DNA of 64,000 bases from positions 693,501 to 757,500 of the forward strand of contig LSRY02000010.1 in assembly GCA_001643675.2 (NCBI GenBank), given 5' to 3'. Source of the stretch: Monocercomonoides exilis (lineage: Eukaryota > Preaxostyla > Oxymonadida > Polymastigidae). The translations under genes and the position numbers were made by a program. Position 1 is the stretch's first letter, and every line of letters begins with the position of its first letter. The notes below the pieces were generated by a model. It saw only the letters and a list, made by a program, of their open reading frames with translations, searched no databases and had not been told where the DNA came from. This document shows, piece by piece, positions 1 through 11,090 of the stretch.

Positions 1-191
1 AAACATTTCTATTGAAATAAAAAACACATACAATACATAACAAACATAACATGCATACAGAAAACATTACTCACTTCATATCATAATGGATAAATAAATA
101 TTGACAGAAGCATAAACATAAACATGAATACACACATGAATTGAATAATACAAGAAAAAAAAGATCACAAAAAATGTTATTCGTTTCTCAT
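1..191. other. 3' flank of the giant beta-helix gene, no gene seen
   Basis: AT-rich sequence downstream of the TGA stop of the minus-strand gene. It is rich in ACATA/CATAA runs. I see no open frame or RNA gene. It probably holds the 3' untranslated region and polyadenylation signal of the neighbouring gene, which is inference. Confidence 0.5.
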
Positions 192-2960
192 TCATTCAAC
201 AATTTTTCCTGGCAAAACGATTTTGATTGTTTGTCTCTCTTCTGATTCCTCATCTCCACTCTCAACGTAGCTTCTTCTGACAATCCTCCCATTCTGGATA
301 TAAATCCCATCAGATATCGTCATGATCAGCTTCTCTTTCGGAAAGTGCCCCACACACTCCCGCTTCACGCTCTCCAGCCCAATTCTCTCGTTCGCCTCCT
401 TCCAAAAACACCCTTTCACAAGTTCGCAAAAACTGCTCTCGCTCACTTCTGACATGCGCGGCCTCTCCCCATTCATTATCTTCTGTCCTGCAATCACTGC
501 CTCATAATCTCCAAATGGCACCTTCAATGTCAGGCACTCCCACAGCATCATCCCAATCGAAAACACAACTGACTTCTTTGTTGCTCCCATCTTCTTGTTC
601 ATCAGCTCCGGCGCCTTCCACCTCAAACACTCATTTCTGTTGTCCTCTTCATCCTCAAACGCTGATGAAGCAAGAGAGTTTCTATCATCATCATCATCAC
701 TGGCAGAAGTGACAATAGTTGACGATGAGATGGATGATGAATCTGAATCATCATCATCAGAAGAACAGTCGGAGTGCATGGCAATACAAATTACCATGTG
801 CTCGGAGAATAACACAATGTGAGGACTGAGATTTTTCAGAGAAGATAGAGGGTTTTCCATTTCGTCAAATGAATGAAGAGCAAGATTAGCAACCCAGAAC
901 AGGATCTGAGCTGCTGTCTGCTCCCTCTCTTGCAGAGTACCAATCGCCATCTCCTTCTTTTCATTCCTCCCATGAAGCAGCATGAACAGCGAATCTCTCA
1001 AGTCCACAATCAGCTTCTCATGAGGAGAAGAGCAGGCCATTGCATCCACCAGATTCGACATGGATGAGGTGGTTGGGCACAGACTCTCCGATCGAACAAA
1101 TGTGGTATCTGTGTCTGAAGTGTCTGTTGTGGAAGTGGATGAGATAGATGGTGATGGTGATCTCTTCCTTATCTCTTCCTCTTCCTCCTTTTCCAGTGCC
1201 CAATCGGGAATCTTATCTGAATCTCTTCCCAAGATGTATTCAGTTGAACCACTCTCAGATAGAAGATGCTCTTCAGATTCCGAATGCACCATTGCCTTCT
1301 CATACACCCTCTTCTTCACATTTCTTTCGTTTTTTTGCTCTGCCTCCCTCTCCGATTTCCTCCACTGCTCTTTTGGTGACATCTCCATCGTCATCATCTC
1401 AAATGCCTTCGGATCCTTTCTGATATTGTCTTCCACGATTATCTCCAATTCTTCTGTTCGTCTCTTTTGTTTTCTCCATCGAACAGCCAAAATAATTGAT
1501 ACAATCAGAACAATTAATAGTATCACAACAAGCACAATGACAATCAATAACCAATAAGATTTCCCTTCTTTTCCTCCTTCAACAATTATTTCATCTCCAT
1601 TTGCCTTTGCTTCACTTGCATTCTTCAGAATAAGAGAATTAGTCGATGAAGGAGATTCTTCATTCCCAAACAAAACATGCACACTCACTTCTATTTCATC
1701 TCCACAACTGTTGATGAGATCTTTTCCCACACTCCCTTCGACTTCTTTTTCTGACAAAAATCCATTTGAATCAAAATCATGTTTTTCAATCTCTTTCTCT
1801 TCTCCTTTCCTCTTCACAACTGAGAATGACAGATTGCATGGAACAAGAAGCAATCCTTTGAATGTCAGCTTCATTCTATCAATCTCTTCTATTGCTTCCA
1901 CACTTTCCAATACAGGAATGAAAAATGATGAATCCCTTTCTGAAGCAATCCCTTCAAAACTGCACCCTTCATTTAACATCCAAAGTGAAGAATTTGGCAA
2001 ACCTCCATCTCCTCCTTTCAAACTCATCACTTTCAATATTCCTGAATCTGTGCAAATGACATTTCTTCTTAATGATGGATATCCTTCAATTGATGGATTG
2101 TTATTCAAAAACTCTCCTTTCTCAATAATCACATTTCCTCCGCTCATTGTTATTCCTCCTTCTGATGAATTTGAGATTGTTGTGTCTTTCATCAAAACAG
2201 AACTCTTCACAACATCCACAAGAGATCCATCCCACCTGCACATTTCTTCTCCCTCATTGAAAGTCTGTTCATTTCTTTCCATTGTTCCTCCAACAAACAA
2301 ACATGATCCAATCAGCACATCCAAACATTCACAGATCTCCATCATTCTTCCCTTCTCTTTTGTGCTCCTGCATATCGCAAAAGAGCAGTTCAACACGCTC
2401 ACCTCTTTTTCAGCTCCCTCTATCCTCATCACACTTCCTTCATTAACCACAGAGATATTCTCAAAATTCACTTCCTTCATCTCTACCTCTGCCTTCATTC
2501 CAATGCCAATCACTTCTCCTTCACTAACAATCTCTGAGATGTTTGCTTCAAAAATCACAATCTTTACCTCTTTTGTTAATGATAGAAGTGGTGCTGTGGT
2601 GCAAATCCCATCAAATATTGTTTCTGAAATCTTCAGCTCCCCACTCTCCACAATCACAATTGTGTTCTTCATCATTAGATCCATCGTTGCTGAGCTGAAT
2701 CTGCACTCAGAAATCTCCAATCTCCCATCCTTCTCTTTCAAAATGTTCTTTTGATTCCCTTCAAATGATTCCCCAAACACAAATTCACATCTCTCCACAA
2801 CACACTCATTCAAAAACACAATCGCACTCCCTTCGCTCCCTGTTTCTTCAATCCTTGTATTGAAATGGATGGTTGCCTGCACTCTCTTCAATGATTTCAC
2901 ATTCAAATCTCCTATCTCACACTCTCCACCAATCAAGCATTCTCCATCAATCCACAGCAC
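192..2960 (-). CDS. C-terminal part of giant beta-helix receptor-like pseudokinase (continues the 2964-9350 frame past an in-frame TAG)
   Basis: This open frame lies in exactly the same frame as 2964-9350 and is separated from it only by one TAG codon. It begins without an ATG, its first in-frame Met being about 90 codons in, so it reads as the continuation of that gene. Residues 1-460 carry more beta-helix turns and polar Ser/Asn-rich strands. A hydrophobic segment (about 470-495) is followed by the basic stop-transfer RWRKQKRR. A conserved cytosolic motif NIRKDPKAFEM follows, then an acidic/Ser-rich linker, then a kinase C-lobe remnant: LRWKAPEL (APE motif), SIGMMLWECL and GERPRM. I see no HRD or DFG, and an Asp/Ser-rich insert replaces the activation-segment region, so it is most likely a pseudokinase. 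It ends in TGA. The family resembles the kinase-tailed surface proteins I associate with Monocercomonoides. If the TAG is a real stop, this half is untranslated. Confidence 0.72.
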   Translation of the reverse strand: MLWIDGECLIGGECEIGDLNVKSLKRVQATIHFNTRIEETGSEGSAIVFLNECVVERCEFVFGESFEGNQKNILKEKDGRLEISECRFSSATMDLMMKNTIVIVESGELKISETIFDGICTTAPLLSLTKEVKIVIFEANISEIVSEGEVIGIGMKAEVEMKEVNFENISVVNEGSVMRIEGAEKEVSVLNCSFAICRSTKEKGRMMEICECLDVLIGSCLFVGGTMERNEQTFNEGEEMCRWDGSLVDVVKSSVLMKDTTISNSSEGGITMSGGNVIIEKGEFLNNNPSIEGYPSLRRNVICTDSGILKVMSLKGGDGGLPNSSLWMLNEGCSFEGIASERDSSFFIPVLESVEAIEEIDRMKLTFKGLLLVPCNLSFSVVKRKGEEKEIEKHDFDSNGFLSEKEVEGSVGKDLINSCGDEIEVSVHVLFGNEESPSSTNSLILKNASEAKANGDEIIVEGGKEGKSYWLLIVIVLVVILLIVLIVSIILAVRWRKQKRRTEELEIIVEDNIRKDPKAFEMMTMEMSPKEQWRKSEREAEQKNERNVKKRVYEKAMVHSESEEHLLSESGSTEYILGRDSDKIPDWALEKEEEEEIRKRSPSPSISSTSTTDTSDTDTTFVRSESLCPTTSSMSNLVDAMACSSPHEKLIVDLRDSLFMLLHGRNEKKEMAIGTLQEREQTAAQILFWVANLALHSFDEMENPLSSLKNLSPHIVLFSEHMVICIAMHSDCSSDDDDSDSSSISSSTIVTSASDDDDDRNSLASSAFEDEEDNRNECLRWKAPELMNKKMGATKKSVVFSIGMMLWECLTLKVPFGDYEAVIAGQKIMNGERPRMSEVSESSFCELVKGCFWKEANERIGLESVKRECVGHFPKEKLIMTISDGIYIQNGRIVRRSYVESGDEESEERQTIKIVLPGKIVE

Positions 2961-2963
2961 GTT

Positions 2964-5900
2964 CTAAAGACTTTTTTCAATATGTTGAATACCACAACTT
3001 ATGCTCCGACACGGAGTATTCTGTGCTCCACATTGTCTGCTATCGCTTCCATTCACGCTCACAAATACCTGAACTGAGTGAAAGAATGTGATCAGCGGAA
3101 TCAGATCAATATCAATCTCATTGACTGCATCCCTCCCACAAATTGAGTTGTTCGACTTCAGAGCATCCTGGCTGAAATCCAGCACAAATAGCGTTTCATT
3201 CACCTGCTCTGCAATCGAGTGGCACTTGATGAACACATCCTTCCCCACAAATGCCTCGTTCATCACAAATCTAATGGTCTCCATCCTCAGTCCAAGTGGT
3301 GGTATTTTTGTATCAATGCATTCCTCATTCGGATCAAGTGCATCAATCATCACTCCTCCTCCTCTCCCATTCATTATTGAGCATTCACACATCACAAATG
3401 AGCATCCACTCACTTTCAGATCTGATTCTCCACCCTTCACACACATCTTCACTCCTCCACCTTCCTCGCTCATCTCGCTCATGCACTTCGTCAACACGCA
3501 TCCTTCCATCACACATTCCACACCAACTGAAAACGAATCCATATTCACAATGCATGGGTTGTTCAATTGACTTGTGATGTTTGTGAATATTGAGCTGTTA
3601 ATCCTTATCATCGTCTTTGGATTTCGTTCTTCATTCTTATTCCATCTGCTGACATGTGCTTCCTCTTCCAGTGAAATCAGACTCTTTTCAGATATGGATG
3701 TGTTCGATATCGTAAGATTCACCACATCAATCGCATCCACTTCTGGAGCAAACTCTAAAAACCCTTTTACCAGAACGAACTGAGAAAGAGAACAATCCTC
3801 AATCAAAACACTTCCTCCATCAACTTTCACAGTACAATAGTTCATCTCTCTTGTTGAATCCTCACAAACAAAAGAACTCATCTTAATTGAAAGTGTTGCA
3901 GAAGAGGAAGATAATGATTGGATAAATGACAAATGCTTCCCCAATTCATTTGGAAGAGAAAATGACAAGTTCATGAGAGAAAAACAAATATTCGATGTTA
4001 TCATCGACTCTCCAATACCCTCATCATCCATTTCTCTCACTTTCAGAACTGTTCCTTTCTCACTCCCCTCAATTGATACAATAGGAGTCATTGATAATGA
4101 TGATGATTGCAAAGATATTGATTTTTGAAGCAATCCTGATCCCACAATGCTGATAGAGGTTTCCGCTTCCCCAAGTGTTGCATATCGCAGTGAAATCAGA
4201 TGATCAACTGATGAACATGGCGCTTCAGAAAATCCACATCCACTGAAGTCTCCTCCTTTCTCTTTCGAAACAAACCCATTCCCACTCCAATTATCCCACA
4301 AATACACAACCAGCGGAATCATATATCCCTCTCCTGTTGTCTTCCTTTCCCATCCACACAGTTCATCCAACGATCTCAACTCCTCAGAGCTCATCTCCCA
4401 TTTCATGTGCTCCTCATTCACAATCTCGCTCAGATCCCATCCCGAAACAAACAAATTCTTCCCTTTCCAGGCATTGCATCCTTCAAATATCATCCTTTCA
4501 AGCACAAATGTTCCCATCTCATCTGGCAGCTTCACAAACATCCCTCCTCCCAATCCTCTCCCTCCATCCTCAACATCCTCTCTTGGCACTTCACATCCCT
4601 CAAACTTCACATTTTTCATTTCCAAATTTCCTTCACTTCCAATTGATATCATCATCCCCCCTCCTTTCATTCCGCTTTCACCTGAACATGTTGAGGATAT
4701 ATTGCATTCTTCAATTTTCGCATTCCCATTAACGCCCATCCCAACATTCAAGCATCCCCCACCTTCACTTCCACCTTCCATTCCCACGCCACTCACTCTG
4801 CTGTTCTTCAATTCCAACTCAGCTCCATTTGCCATCGTTATTGGTGATTTCCCATTCATCTTCAGTGTTACTCCACTTTCCATCACAAATCCATCAACAA
4901 TCAGATAACCTCCTGCCATATTTATTATACTGTATCCTATCTTTCCATCAGTCAATGCCCCACTCTCAAATGAGACTGAACAGTTTGTCACACTGAGTGT
5001 TGATGATGTTGAGTGAATGAATGCACTTCTCCTCGAATTCAACTGACCTTTCACAACAAATGAAAGTCTCCTCATTGTCAGTGAACTCGAACATCCAACA
5101 AGCCAATCTTGTGTGGCTGATCCTCCATCACTAACATTCACTTGAATCCTCTCTCCATCGGATGACACTATTCTGCCTGAAATGCTCACATTAAATGAAG
5201 ATAATTCAATTTCATCCTTTATGGATGAAGATGATGCAACCTCAATTTCTTTTGAACTTTCACTCATTCTTGAGTTCGCACAATAATCAACTGTCAAACA
5301 GCCAAACCTTTCAAATCCACAATGATTGTGGTCCATCCCATTTCCTCCACTCCCATCAACAATCACCTTCGTTCCCATTGAGCACAAATACACAAACAGC
5401 GGAATCACTCCGTTTTCATCCCCATTTTCACCCCCACTCAGCTGAAGCATATCTGATGGAATTTCACTTGTGTCAAAAAATGAAAATGAGCTTGCATTCA
5501 CTTTTGACTCCAAAAACACACCACTCCCACAATGAACAAACACATCCTTCCCGTATTCTGCCACATTCCCATTCACTTTCGAAAACTCAACATTCTGCCC
5601 AATTGTCAATCCACACCCTCCACTCTCCATCAGCACAAACATTCCTCCTCCTCTCCCTCCTCTCCCTTCATTATTCTCTGCCTTATTCCCATCAATCACA
5701 CTCGTTCCATTCACATCCACTTTCCCATTTCCCTTTAACACAACATATATTCCTCCTCCTTTTCCACCAATACAACTGCACCCATTCACATTGCATCCAT
5801 CAACAGTCAATGTTCCACTCGACCCAACTGTTCCTTTCATCCATCCTCCATCTCCCTCATTCCTTTTGACTCCACTGATATTGCATCCTGAACAAATCAC

Positions 5901-8900
5901 ACTCGTCATTCCTTCACAAAATTCAATCGCTGAATGATCATTGAATGTCATCCCTTCCTCAATCACAAATCGATCCATTTTCAGATTCCCGCTCTGCGCA
6001 TTCACAAAACAATATCCAAAGGCCACGATCGATGTGCTCTCTGATGAATGAGCAACTGAGCAGTCTGTGAGTGTGAGTGATGAGCTGGTCAAGCCAATGA
6101 GCGATGTTGCACTCGATAACGAAAATGGTATTTGAAACGCAATGTTCTTTATTGAACTTGAACTCTCAACATTTATCAAATACGAAGATGCCATTCCACT
6201 CGGCAATCTCACATTCACATTCGTCTTGTTGATTGTGCAATACACCTCCCATTCATATGTTCCCGCCATCAACACAACTTCTCCCAGCTCAAACCCTGGA
6301 TCCAATACAATATTCTTCTTTGACGAACTGAATCTGTTTTGAGCAGCAAAAATGATTGTGGAACATGGAAAATACCCAAACCCACAAAACCACGAGTCAT
6401 ATCCTCCACACCCATTTACCACCTTCCCCACATGTGCTGCTCCTGAAAATGCATCCAAAAACACATTCAAAGGAAATATTCCCATCCCTATCTCGTTCCG
6501 GTCATATCCCATCAGTTCATCATAAATAGTTCTATTGTGTCCAACATTCAACTTTGTGGTTGTTATTGTCCCACTCACAAACCTGCTCCCATTCACAAAC
6601 ACATCTTTCCCTCCCAATGTTGCACTGCAACCAACAAAACTCACTGATGATATCGTAAAATCAAATGAGTTATCTGCCAGAAATAGCATTATCCCTCCTC
6701 CAAATCCTCTGCACTTGCATTGATGAAATGCTGTTGTTCCTCCACTGTGTGATGTTGAATCTCCAATACGAACTTTGCTTGATATTCCTTCCAACTCAAC
6801 TTTTATCCCTCCTCCATTCCCATTCATGCACGCACACCCATCCATTGTTGTATTCCACACCACAAATGTCTCTTCTCCCTTCACATTCTTTGTCATCATC
6901 ACTCCATCTCCCTCTTTCCTATTCACATTCCGAATTGTCACATTCCCCAGAATGCTTTCTCCCAAAGTTGATCCTGCTGATGATGGTTCTGCAAATAGTG
7001 GCTGACTCATTTTTATATTTTTGATCTCCACATCAATCATTTTCAACTGTCTCAGAGCCACTTCAAACACAGATGACGAGATTCCACTCCCTCCTGACAC
7101 CGAAGAACTGATCAAAACATCCTCCAGCGAAAGTGATCCACTTCCATCAGTAACAACAAACACACTCGGCGATGGACTTTTCATCGGGTTGTGATCTATC
7201 CCCACATGCCCCACCTCCAGTTGTCCAGAAGATATGCTGAACAGAGTAGTTGCAGGCGAAGAAAGCGCACTTGTCCCAATCACACTCACCGTCTTCCCTC
7301 TCCCCAAAACAGAAATCTTCTTTTCCCCAACACTGATTGTCTTTTCTTCATTCACATGCTTCCCACCCAGCACTGTGATCGAAGAGTTCAGCTGTGCCAT
7401 GCTCGCCCCCACTGCATGACACACTGTCTTGCACGGTGCACTCTCACTCATCCCACACAGATTGCTCGCGTCACTTCCACCAACCCCAACACACCGATCT
7501 TTCATCCCTTCCTTCAGCCAATCCTTCTTTTCTGTATATTGATAACTATAGTATAAATGGCACACTCTCGTATCATTGCTATTCGTTGTGTACGATTCAT
7601 AAAAAGGGTTAGCCGATGAAAAGAGATTGTAATAATCTTGAAAAAACACATCGTGGCCATATGGAGTAGAATTACTGCATCTGCATTCGTGAAAGAAGAA
7701 GAAATAACAATAGAGGTTGTTGCTTGGAGCTGTTGAATGATATGGTCTGAAATCCAATCCTCCACCACATGATACAGCCGAGCACGAAATAAACTGCATG
7801 CTCCGCATTTTGAATGCGGCAGAGACATAGTAACAATACATCCCTCCACCCCATGCACCAGTTATAGAACAAGAAGTGAATGAGCACTCAAAAATACAAG
7901 CACTTTCCCCTTTGCCACTTTCTGATCTTATACAAGCAGATCCGGAAACATTTAAAAATTCAAGACCAAGCCCACCTCCATTTCCATCAGCTTGACAATT
8001 CAAAAATTCGCATCCACCGATCAGAACACATGTCGAAATCGAATTCACGTATATCCCTCCTCCAGCTTGAGTTGTTGCAACGCATGCATTGAATGAGTTG
8101 TTCTCAATTTTGATTGATTTAATAGAATAGCACACAATTCCTCCCCCAGTATAATGTGCTGTACAATCGTTGAATGTGCAATGAGAACCAGTTAGAGATC
8201 CATTCTTTAAATTGCATAAACTGATTGCTCCTCCATTCGAAGCGCCATCTGAAAGAGTATTTGCTGTTGCAACTGTTCTTGATCCGTTCCATTCGCACCA
8301 AGTGAATGAATTTGCTCCATTATCTGAAATCTGCTTTCTCCCTGGAGATTTCTTATTATCTTCGCTTCCAATGAATTCAACATTTCTTGTGCGACAACAC
8401 CCAACAAAAGAAGTGTTTGAAACAACCAGTGATGAAAGTGGAGAATTGATTGATTGGATGATTCCTCCATCATACGCATCACAAACTGATGAAAACAAGC
8501 AGCCATCCATCAAAGTGCAGCTTTCCCAATAACATGCTGAAACAGATCCTCGAGACGATGAAGAAGTCGAAATGTTGAAGAAAACCATGTTCGAGAGTGA
8601 AGCACTCTCAATGGATGGTGATGACAAAAATGGTGCTGAGGAGAGTGTCATTGAAGAAAAATGAGATGAGCAAATCGAAACTCTTCCAAAATGTGGCAAA
8701 CGATCCTCAGTTGGATTTGAAGCAAAAAAAGGAGGAATTTGAGGAAATTGAGTTTTTGAAGTTTTGAGAGAGATATTCGTCAAAATTGCACAACTTCCCT
8801 TCAAATCCAATGGCGAAATACCACTTTCCACAATCACTCCACATCCATCCATCACAATCTCACTTTCACTCCAAGCACAGGCAATGCCTTTTCCATCTCC

Positions 8901-9350
8901 ACAGCCCATCCTCAATCCTCTCAAATGCACTGACGAATTCTTCAAAACCACACTTCCTTTCATTTCACTTTTCCCAAATCCATTCCCCTTTCCGCCCACT
9001 TTCAAAATGTCAGTATTTGCACAATCCTCACGTTTTTCATCAAAACGATCATTGCTCTTCACTTTTGCTTTGTTTTCCTTGTTTTTCATCAAAACCCTTT
9101 TTCTTTCATCAGTTCCTTCGCTGTCTCCATTTTTGAGGGAACAATGCATTTCCTTATTTTTTGTATCAAATGTTTTCATCTCAAATTCACCATGGTCAAA
9201 TGAGTATTCACATGCAGGAATCTTTTCCTTATCTTTCACTCTCTCCTTTGAGGATGCATCTTCAATTGTTGCACCCAAGGGCATGCACTGACGTTGCAAT
9301 ATGGATGCAGAGGCAACAAAACTCAAAACAATAATAACTGGATTTCGCAT
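2964..9350 (-). CDS. giant secreted beta-helix (pectin-lyase-like) ectodomain, N-terminal part of receptor-like pseudokinase
   Basis: The intronless frame of 2,128 codons starts at an ATG directly preceded by an in-frame TGA, so the start is well fixed. Residues 1-22 form a signal peptide. The rest is a long series of right-handed beta-helix turns, seen as short strands such as F..C followed by GGGI/GGGM glycine turns. At least five larger blocks recur every 370-400 residues. Each ends in GKDVFV-like strands, a hydrophobic PLVVYL-like strand, and CG...PC before the next block. The likely role is a large extracellular adhesin or sensor anchored through the downstream half (192-2960). The protein ends at TAG 2964-2966 in the middle of a block junction, immediately after CGIQHIEKSL, so as written it would lack its anchor and be secreted. 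Whether this is a nonsense mutation, readthrough or an assembly error cannot be told from sequence. Confidence 0.8.
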   Translation of the reverse strand: MRNPVIIVLSFVASASILQRQCMPLGATIEDASSKERVKDKEKIPACEYSFDHGEFEMKTFDTKNKEMHCSLKNGDSEGTDERKRVLMKNKENKAKVKSNDRFDEKREDCANTDILKVGGKGNGFGKSEMKGSVVLKNSSVHLRGLRMGCGDGKGIACAWSESEIVMDGCGVIVESGISPLDLKGSCAILTNISLKTSKTQFPQIPPFFASNPTEDRLPHFGRVSICSSHFSSMTLSSAPFLSSPSIESASLSNMVFFNISTSSSSRGSVSACYWESCTLMDGCLFSSVCDAYDGGIIQSINSPLSSLVVSNTSFVGCCRTRNVEFIGSEDNKKSPGRKQISDNGANSFTWCEWNGSRTVATANTLSDGASNGGAISLCNLKNGSLTGSHCTFNDCTAHYTGGGIVCYSIKSIKIENNSFNACVATTQAGGGIYVNSISTCVLIGGCEFLNCQADGNGGGLGLEFLNVSGSACIRSESGKGESACIFECSFTSCSITGAWGGGMYCYYVSAAFKMRSMQFISCSAVSCGGGLDFRPYHSTAPSNNLYCYFFFFHECRCSNSTPYGHDVFFQDYYNLFSSANPFYESYTTNSNDTRVCHLYYSYQYTEKKDWLKEGMKDRCVGVGGSDASNLCGMSESAPCKTVCHAVGASMAQLNSSITVLGGKHVNEEKTISVGEKKISVLGRGKTVSVIGTSALSSPATTLFSISSGQLEVGHVGIDHNPMKSPSPSVFVVTDGSGSLSLEDVLISSSVSGGSGISSSVFEVALRQLKMIDVEIKNIKMSQPLFAEPSSAGSTLGESILGNVTIRNVNRKEGDGVMMTKNVKGEETFVVWNTTMDGCACMNGNGGGIKVELEGISSKVRIGDSTSHSGGTTAFHQCKCRGFGGGIMLFLADNSFDFTISSVSFVGCSATLGGKDVFVNGSRFVSGTITTTKLNVGHNRTIYDELMGYDRNEIGMGIFPLNVFLDAFSGAAHVGKVVNGCGGYDSWFCGFGYFPCSTIIFAAQNRFSSSKKNIVLDPGFELGEVVLMAGTYEWEVYCTINKTNVNVRLPSGMASSYLINVESSSSIKNIAFQIPFSLSSATSLIGLTSSSLTLTDCSVAHSSESTSIVAFGYCFVNAQSGNLKMDRFVIEEGMTFNDHSAIEFCEGMTSVICSGCNISGVKRNEGDGGWMKGTVGSSGTLTVDGCNVNGCSCIGGKGGGIYVVLKGNGKVDVNGTSVIDGNKAENNEGRGGRGGGMFVLMESGGCGLTIGQNVEFSKVNGNVAEYGKDVFVHCGSGVFLESKVNASSFSFFDTSEIPSDMLQLSGGENGDENGVIPLFVYLCSMGTKVIVDGSGGNGMDHNHCGFERFGCLTVDYCANSRMSESSKEIEVASSSSIKDEIELSSFNVSISGRIVSSDGERIQVNVSDGGSATQDWLVGCSSSLTMRRLSFVVKGQLNSRRSAFIHSTSSTLSVTNCSVSFESGALTDGKIGYSIINMAGGYLIVDGFVMESGVTLKMNGKSPITMANGAELELKNSRVSGVGMEGGSEGGGCLNVGMGVNGNAKIEECNISSTCSGESGMKGGGMMISIGSEGNLEMKNVKFEGCEVPREDVEDGGRGLGGGMFVKLPDEMGTFVLERMIFEGCNAWKGKNLFVSGWDLSEIVNEEHMKWEMSSEELRSLDELCGWERKTTGEGYMIPLVVYLWDNWSGNGFVSKEKGGDFSGCGFSEAPCSSVDHLISLRYATLGEAETSISIVGSGLLQKSISLQSSSLSMTPIVSIEGSEKGTVLKVREMDDEGIGESMITSNICFSLMNLSFSLPNELGKHLSFIQSLSSSSATLSIKMSSFVCEDSTREMNYCTVKVDGGSVLIEDCSLSQFVLVKGFLEFAPEVDAIDVVNLTISNTSISEKSLISLEEEAHVSRWNKNEERNPKTMIRINSSIFTNITSQLNNPCIVNMDSFSVGVECVMEGCVLTKCMSEMSEEGGGVKMCVKGGESDLKVSGCSFVMCECSIMNGRGGGVMIDALDPNEECIDTKIPPLGLRMETIRFVMNEAFVGKDVFIKCHSIAEQVNETLFVLDFSQDALKSNNSICGRDAVNEIDIDLIPLITFFHSVQVFVSVNGSDSRQCGAQNTPCRSISCGIQHIEKSL

Positions 9351-10176
9351 TCAATTCTCTTTTTATTTTGTTTTTTCTCAATCGAGTTATTCTGTTATGG
9401 GTCATTTTGATAAATCATTCATCTTTTCTTCTCTTTTCCTGCCAAATCCAAAATTCGCAAATGATAAAATTCATGAAAGAATAGATAGCGCATGCATACT
9501 TTTTGAATCATCATTAATAAGAATTCTTTGAATGAATATTTTTTCAATTTCGAATTGTTCACTAACAACAATAAATGCTCCTAATACCAACTGCAAATGA
9601 ATTCAATAATCGTTGTGGTCCATTTCTTTTTTCATTCAAATATTAAAGGTTGAAAAAAATGGAGAAAACAGATTTTTCATTCAAAAACAATGAATAATCA
9701 ACAAAAAGGCACAATGAGAAAGAAATACAAACATACAAAAAAAAAATATATGAGATAAAAAAGATGAGCAAATGCAATAAATGGTTATTCCATGTTCTCA
9801 CTTTTCTATCATCAAACTTTTTTTTATTTTTCAAAAATACATTCAGCTTGTCGTCTCAAACTTTATTTCAATCTTTCGTTTTCTATTCGTTATCTAATTC
9901 TTTCATCCTGTGAGTCAATACAGTTCCTGCTCATTTCACGAAAAGAAATGACAGTTAATGCAAAGATAGTGGATGAAAGATGAATCCTTTGGAATGCTCT
10001 GATGATAAATTTTTCAAAGTCAAATTTGAAAGAGAATAATTCCTGGAAAAATTCATATTCCAAAAAAAGGACTTTTAACAAAAACAGTGAAATAAAAAAA
10101 AATCAAACCAAATTATATTCTCACTTCATCTCCCTCTGAGAATTTGTTTCCTCAAAGTGTGAAATTAGCTCCGATT
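9351..10176. other. upstream region of the giant gene, no supported gene
   Basis: AT-rich, with several short frames of about 63 codons on both strands that consist mostly of Phe/Ile/Lys codons and lack recognisable motifs. The first few hundred bases are the presumed promoter of the minus-strand giant gene. No TATA-like or other element stands out from the background. Confidence 0.4.
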
Positions 10177-11090
10177 TCATTGTTCCTCATTTCCTTCCTT
10201 CTTTCGTAGTTGTCTTAAAATAACTTGAACAATCCAAAAAAGATAATTCCCTTCAGCTCCTGATTTGTCACAATTGCTGATTATCTTTTCAAGATCTGAA
10301 TATTTCCCATTTCCATTTGTCTGTCTATTCAAAAAAACCAAATATCAATTAATCCAGAATAAGAGAAATAAATAAATAAAATAAATAGAATTCAAACAAT
10401 AGATACAAACAAATATAAAACACCTCTTTTTGTTTTTCAATTGATAAGACTCCTAAAGATATGCTTTGATTGGATATAACTTTTCCATCCAAAATCATTT
10501 TCTTCTTCTTGTTGTTAAAATTGATTTTGTCAAATCTCATGCAACTGCTTCATCTTTCTTGATAACTCCATTTTTCCCTTTGTTCTCTTTTGGAATTGAC
10601 TTTTCATTTGTATGAATGAAAAAAATTGAAAATTCAGCCAATACAACGCATCGAAAATTCTTTTCCTTTTTTTGATAGTATCTGACAGAAAAAAGATAAT
10701 TGATAGAAAAGGATCCGCTCTATCTCAATAATGATGATTTTCAAAATCCAGTTTGTTTATTCAAAGGAATATCAAATGGTGTTTCGTCAATGAACTTGCT
10801 TTTCCAGAAATTGAATGATAACAGAAATAACAAAAAAATGAAGGAGAATGCTAATATTCGCTGAACAAACTGCAAATCAGAAAATCCATTTTCAGTAAGA
10901 TTGAATGAATGCTTTCCAATGAATAAGCACTGGCAAATACAAATCTTCAAGCATTTTTCCTTTAATTACAAATTCAATAATGTAATGTCAAATGCAGTGT
11001 TGAGGTGAAACTGGATGCCCCAACATTTTCCCGAATGCTCTATTCCAATATGTTCATTTGTCTCGATAACCTTCATCGCCATTTCATCTG
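10177..11090 (-). pseudogene. unrecognised decayed or heavily spliced coding remnant
   Basis: Several stretches on the minus strand look protein-coding but cannot be joined into one frame. At about 10985-11090 there is a run after a good acceptor (TTGCAG) containing IETNEHIGIEHSGKCWGIQF. At 10555-10620 there is a polar segment rich in Lys/Glu. At 10430-10540 there is KINFNNKKKKMILDGK. At 10177-10324, after a good acceptor (TTTGAATAG), a 48-codon run containing KYSDLEKIISNCDKSGAEGN ends in TGA. Intervening frame changes and stops suggest decay, although unrecognised short introns are possible. I do not recognise the family. Confidence 0.3.

Noticed and set aside
1711..2754. A 347-codon plus-strand frame opposite the giant minus-strand gene.
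   Set aside because: It is the antisense shadow of a long, compositionally biased coding region. It is Ser/Phe/Pro-rich with no motif, while the minus strand has the beta-helix pattern.
2964..3060. A short intron ending at the TTTAG that includes the in-frame stop.
   Set aside because: The nearest usable donors give an intron of about 29 nt or would delete the conserved CG..PC junction residues, and no good donor lies at a suitable distance.
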